Source of the DNA: Pseudomonadota bacterium
Lineage (GTDB): Bacteria > Pseudomonadota > Alphaproteobacteria > Rhizobiales > Aestuariivirgaceae
NCBI GenBank assembly: GCA_020161855.1
Contig: JAIUNJ010000003.1
Coordinates: 372,001 to 436,000, forward strand
DNA length: 64,000 nt
Direction: 5' to 3'
Made by a program: the position numbers and the translations under genes. The notes beneath the pieces are model-generated. The model was not told the DNA's origin. It saw only the letters and a program-made list of their open reading frames with translations, and did no database searches. Below are positions 60,397 to 64,000 of this stretch, one piece after another (position 1 is the first letter of the stretch; every line of letters begins with the position of its first letter).

Positions 60397-63300
60397 TCAT
60401 CTGACGATGGGATAGCACTGCCCATCATCACTCATCCGTGTACCCGAGGGACATTTCGGCTTCTCAGGCGCGGCTGGGCCTGGCACCGGAATGATCTCGC
60501 AGTACGCACCATATTTGTTCGGCTTGCTGAGTACTCTGTAGCCATCAGGGCAGCTGCGCATGACCGGCTTGTCGTCCGGGCATTGCGTATACTTGCCGAT
60601 CACAACCGAGCCATCAGGGCAAGTCTTCCTGACTGGTCCTTGGTCATTGTTCTGCTCAGGCTGCTGCTGCCGGTCGCGACGGCACTTGCCCCGGGCAAAC
60701 GAATACCCATCCGGGCAGCAGTTGGGATAAACGCCGTTGGGGCGATCACCCTCGCAGAATTTCTGCTGCTCCGGCTGCTGCTGGCGCGGAGGCCGGCACT
60801 TGCCGTTGCGGAACTCGTAGCCGTCCGGGCAACAGTTCGGATACTGGCCGTTTGGACGGTCGGCCGGGCACACCTTCTTCTGTTGCTGCGGCTGCTGTTG
60901 CTGGCGCGGCAGGCGGCACTTGCCGTTGCGGAACTCATAGCCCTTCGGGCAGCAGTCCGGGTATTTGCCCACGGGGCGGCCAGCCGGGCAGACCCTGGGC
61001 TTCACGGGAGCGGGCGTGGTCTTCTGTGGCGGAGGCTCTGCCGTATCGGGAATGGGTGCTGACATATTGGAGCCGCCGGTTCCTTGTCCGGCGCACTCCT
61101 TGCCATTCCACTTGGTATTCTCGGGGCATGCGCACAAGCCACTGCTCGCCAAGACCATGCCGAACTTGCAGGCTTGGGCCGGCGGCGTCAAAACGGGCTG
61201 GGCATCATCAATTGGCTTCGATGTATTGAAGCCACCAGTGCCAGTGCCTTGGTCTTTACAGGTCGGGCCGCCCCCAAAAGCGCCGGCAAGACAAGCGTCG
61301 GCCTTGAACGGCGGTGGTTCCACCTTGGCAATGGGAACTGTAGCGCAGGCGGTGGCGCGGCCAGGCCGCACCCCTTCAAGCGTGGCGCAGTTCTTGATCT
61401 CGGTGGCCGTGCCTGCCGAACCCGGCTGCGGCTGGACGCCGACTGACATGAGGAGCGAGGCGCCAGGTGCCAGCGGCCCTGGATGCGTGCAGGTCATGCC
61501 GGGTGCTGCAGATGACAGGCAATACCAGGGCGCTTCCGGCTCGATCACCAGATTGGCCTGGGTCGTCGGCTGGCCGTTAAAGCTCTGCACATCATAGAGC
61601 GTGATGGGGCCTTTGGCCTCTCCGTTGCCCTGATTGGTGATTGCCACTTCAAACGTGCAGGGCGTCTTGGCGTCATCACACTGGGCCGATGTGGCCCGCT
61701 TGGTGATGGCAAGCTGCGGTTCACCAGCGGTCTCGAGGGGCGTCGAGCACAACGGGGAATCGATGCTCGCGGAGGCCAAGGCATCGAAGCTCTGGCCTGC
61801 CAGTGGGCCTGCATCGAAGCTGAGCTGTGCCCGGTTGCTTACCGTGCAAGCGCCAGGCCTCACCAGGCTTTCAGGAATATGGGCCGTAACCGACATACGC
61901 ACATTGCTGCCCACAGGAATGCTGATGAACGGATGCGTGCATTCCTTCACATTACCAGTTCCGGTGCAGCCCCAAGGCGCCGATACTTTCACCAGCTGTG
62001 CACCGGCGGGAAGCGTCTCCGTGATCTTGAGCGGCCCATGGAACGGATCGGGACCCATCGACGTCACGTCGATATCGTACGAGCAATCAAATCCATCGCC
62101 TGCCTTGGCGCAGATCTGCGGATTGGCCACCTTCGTCAACTGCAGCGAAGGTGGATCACACGGAACCTCGCCGTTCGGACCAACGACCATTGGAATGCGC
62201 GCGAAGGCTAGGGAAAGATCATCCTTCGGATCGAAATTCAAACTGGTCATCGAGTCGGGCTTCGATATCCCCGCAAAGTTGATGGCCTTGCAATTCTCCG
62301 GCCTTGGGCTCGGTTGGGAAACTTCAAAAGCGAGATCAATTTCGAGCGGCGCGCCAAAGGGCTCCATGACAACTTCAGCGTTGGTTTTACAGCTAACGCC
62401 CATGGCACCTTGGCCCTCAAGTTCAGGTGCCATTTCCTTTTTCGTACACGACCAAGGACCTGGGGAAGGCTGGGAGAACGACAAGAATTTTGCTCCCGGC
62501 ATATTGATACTGTCGCTGACCTCCAGAACACCCTTGAACGGATTTGCAGACGGGTTCGAAACCGAGAGCTTGAAAGTGCAGATATGATTGCCAGCGGCAT
62601 TCCGGGCGCAATCCGGTGCTGCAGTCTTTGTGATCGCAAGATTGACGGGTGGAGCGCAATCCGGGTTGGGAACAATGGCTGTGGCGGTGCCAAGGCGACT
62701 TGAACCGAAGCCGTCATCTGCATTGCCCGATGCTGCCGGAGGCTCCTTCAAGCTTGCTACATTGAGCACGACACATGCGTTTTTCATGTCGGTGGGGACG
62801 GTCACTGTTATGGGCAGCGTGATAGACGCACCGGCATCAATGGAAGCATCGCGATTTTCACAGATCCGGCTTCCGTTGAGCGGATCCCCTTCCGATGGGC
62901 ACGACCAGGGGATGCCGGCCGTGAAACCAACCTTGAGACCGTCGGCCAGGGGTGTCTGATCCGCAATCTTGACAGGGCCTTTGAAAGGGGCCGTGCCCAC
63001 ATTTGTGACCGTGATCAGGAAATTGCACTCGAATCGTCCCTTGGCGTCGTTCCTCACACAGGGATCGGCCCGCTTGGTGAGCTTCAGATCGGCGCCCTGC
63101 GGAGCGGGTTTGAGCGGAACAGTGATACAGGACCTGGCGGCCGTAGCATCACCGTTCTTCAACACGGCGCAGTTCTCCATCGATTGAGCGGTCGCGTCTC
63201 TTCCAGGCGTAACCGAGGCGGAAATTGAAATGGTACCGCCAACGGGCACGGGGCCGGGATGGGTACAGGTTGTCTGTTGCCCCGGGGCGCAAACCCACGG

Positions 63301-64000
63301 CGCAAGCGGCAAAATCTTGAAGCCGCCGGCAAAGTCTGCGGAAATTGCCCCGAGCTCTGCTCCGCCCTTCGGAAGCGCCAGATTGCCCCCGTCTGCCGCT
63401 CTTGGAACATCAGTGATGACGATCGGGCCCTTGATGTCGGCCGCAGTCGTATTCTTGATGGAAATGGTGAACAGGCAAGCCCTGCCGGCTTCACATTTAA
63501 GTCCGGCCCCAAGGGGCCTCTTGGAGATTTCCAGCCCATTTGCCGCCTTTGCAGGTACCTGGTCCTTCGCCGGCTTTTTCAGGGGCGCGGTCGCGCATGA
63601 CGCCGCATTCTCATCCAGAACTGCACAATTGGTGAGCGTTTCCGCAGCTGCAGCATCCACAAGTTTCATATTCATTGTGGCAGTCAAGGCTGCACCGGCG
63701 GCAACAGGGCCTGGGTGCTTGCATTCAAATTTGTCCAACTCGTCTCTTAACGTACAGGTCCAAGGTGCATCTGGCCCGGAAGTGATCTCGGTTTTGAAGG
63801 GATTCGGCACCTTGCCGATCTCCCCTGTCAGTTGTTCAAAGAAGCTGATTGGTCCCGCGATTTCAGCATTGGTCGTGTTCTTCACGGTGATCCGGAAAAC
63901 GCAACCGTCCGCCGTGCAGGCGCCCGGGATGATCTGCTTGGTGACCTCCAGACCGTTGGCTGCCTTGGCAGGTTTGCCATCGACCGGCTTTTCTGCGACG
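60397..64000 (-). CDS. Giant DUF11-repeat exported protein with Cys-rich tail, partial (5' end outside window)
   Basis: The frame stays open to the window edge, so at least 1200 residues are present and the true start lies upstream. An internal Met near 63885 is not a start, because the DUF11-like sequence continues before it. Six DUF11-like beta-sandwich repeats of about 140-170 residues are visible. Each has a LxITKxAxPxC lead, a CxFxIxVxN strand, a GPxxIxD turn and APWxC...CTHPGP. After a Gly/Pro linker, three Cys modules follow (RPxGxYPxCCPxGYxFxxGKCR) separated by Gln-rich linkers (RQQQQPQQQ), then two more CP segments. It is probably a surface or adhesion protein held outside by disulfides. 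First visible gene of the envelope operon. Confidence 0.82.
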   Translation of the reverse strand, partial: VAEKPVDGKPAKAANGLEVTKQIIPGACTADGCVFRITVKNTTNAEIAGPISFFEQLTGEIGKVPNPFKTEITSGPDAPWTCTLRDELDKFECKHPGPVAAGAALTATMNMKLVDAAAAETLTNCAVLDENAASCATAPLKKPAKDQVPAKAANGLEISKRPLGAGLKCEAGRACLFTISIKNTTAADIKGPIVITDVPRAADGGNLALPKGGAELGAISADFAGGFKILPLAPWVCAPGQQTTCTHPGPVPVGGTISISASVTPGRDATAQSMENCAVLKNGDATAARSCITVPLKPAPQGADLKLTKRADPCVRNDAKGRFECNFLITVTNVGTAPFKGPVKIADQTPLADGLKVGFTAGIPWSCPSEGDPLNGSRICENRDASIDAGASITLPITVTVPTDMKNACVVLNVASLKEPPAASGNADDGFGSSRLGTATAIVPNPDCAPPVNLAITKTAAPDCARNAAGNHICTFKLSVSNPSANPFKGVLEVSDSINMPGAKFLSFSQPSPGPWSCTKKEMAPELEGQGAMGVSCKTNAEVVMEPFGAPLEIDLAFEVSQPSPRPENCKAINFAGISKPDSMTSLNFDPKDDLSLAFARIPMVVGPNGEVPCDPPSLQLTKVANPQICAKAGDGFDCSYDIDVTSMGPDPFHGPLKITETLPAGAQLVKVSAPWGCTGTGNVKECTHPFISIPVGSNVRMSVTAHIPESLVRPGACTVSNRAQLSFDAGPLAGQSFDALASASIDSPLCSTPLETAGEPQLAITKRATSAQCDDAKTPCTFEVAITNQGNGEAKGPITLYDVQSFNGQPTTQANLVIEPEAPWYCLSSAAPGMTCTHPGPLAPGASLLMSVGVQPQPGSAGTATEIKNCATLEGVRPGRATACATVPIAKVEPPPFKADACLAGAFGGGPTCKDQGTGTGGFNTSKPIDDAQPVLTPPAQACKFGMVLASSGLCACPENTKWNGKECAGQGTGGSNMSAPIPDTAEPPPQKTTPAPVKPRVCPAGRPVGKYPDCCPKGYEFRNGKCRLPRQQQQPQQQKKVCPADRPNGQYPNCCPDGYEFRNGKCRPPRQQQPEQQKFCEGDRPNGVYPNCCPDGYSFARGKCRRDRQQQPEQNNDQGPVRKTCPDGSVVIGKYTQCPDDKPVMRSCPDGYRVLSKPNKYGAYCEIIPVPGPAAPEKPKCPSGTRMSDDGQCYPIVR
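60653..60996. repeat. Three tandem Cys-module repeats in the giant gene
   Basis: Three units of about 100-110 bases encode CP-x-x-RP-x-G-x-YP-x-CCP-x-GY-x-F-x-x-GKC followed by Arg/Gln-rich linkers. DNA similarity is high in the GY-x-F-x-x-GKC part. They probably arose by tandem duplication and could vary in number between strains. Confidence 0.65.

Overview
The window looks like chromosomal DNA of an alphaproteobacterium, most likely of the order Hyphomicrobiales (Rhizobiales). GC content is moderately high. The heme locus carries HutX, HemP/HmuP and an IsdG-type monooxygenase, and binding-protein ABC operons are abundant, including an EhuB-like set and a two-ATPase polyol set. No tRNA, rRNA, transposase, phage gene or multi-unit CRISPR array is visible. 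Genus is not determinable by eye.

Layout. (1) 1-6.3 kb: heme uptake. On the minus strand are a TonB-dependent receptor, an IsdG-type heme monooxygenase and hutX (cut by the window edge). On the plus strand are hmuTUV and the small regulator hemP/hmuP. (2) 6.3-12.6 kb: a lone TadG-like pilus protein, then a minus-strand operon with a Rbs/Frc-type ABC importer (single-domain ATPase, Tat-like binding protein, permease), an SDR dehydrogenase and a D-threonine-aldolase/D-serine-dehydratase-like PLP enzyme. (3) 12.7-22.1 kb: a cyclic-di-GMP and phosphorelay island with a free HPt protein, REC-EAL, pseudoREC-REC-GGDEF, REC-degenerate GGDEF-PilZ, a 1412-residue MASE1/multi-PAS hybrid kinase and a single-domain response regulator. 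(4) 22.2-28.9 kb: transglutaminase-like/DUF2126, circularly permuted ATP-grasp plus alpha-E, and a second transglutaminase-like protein. (5) 28.9-32.1 kb: an aspartoacylase-like deacylase divergent from an EhuBCD-like importer without an ATPase gene. (6) 32.3-42.9 kb: a polyol operon with SorC regulator, binding protein, two permeases, two unequal ATPases, EryA-like kinase, 2-hydroxyacid dehydrogenase and GlpD/EryB-like dehydrogenase. (7) 43.1-55.1 kb: a dimethylformamidase (DMFase)-type amidase operon with its own amide-type ABC importer, divergent from a sensor kinase, a response regulator and a signal-peptide-less binding protein. (8) 55.2-64 kb: an operon of exported proteins (DUF11-repeat giant with Cys-rich tail, small Cys-rich protein, OmpA-domain protein, unknown protein, tandem beta-helix protein).

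The most interesting system is region 7. The LivM-type permease carries a C-terminal domain of about 110 residues that clearly resembles the small (alpha) DMFase subunit encoded immediately downstream, which is followed by the large catalytic subunit. This suggests that the hydrolase, or a paralogous subunit, docks on the importer so that uptake and amide hydrolysis are coupled. The divergent genes encode a soluble hybrid kinase, a LuxR-type regulator and a binding protein that resembles the transporter's binding protein but has no signal peptide. They look like a cytoplasmic three-component sensor for the same ligand. In the convergent gap after this operon lies one isolated sequence matching a type I-E CRISPR repeat.

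Regulatory structures include hairpins between binding-protein and permease genes in two ABC operons (10.7 kb, 34.8 kb), a hairpin after the heme receptor gene, candidate sigma-70 promoters and several unexplained dyads.
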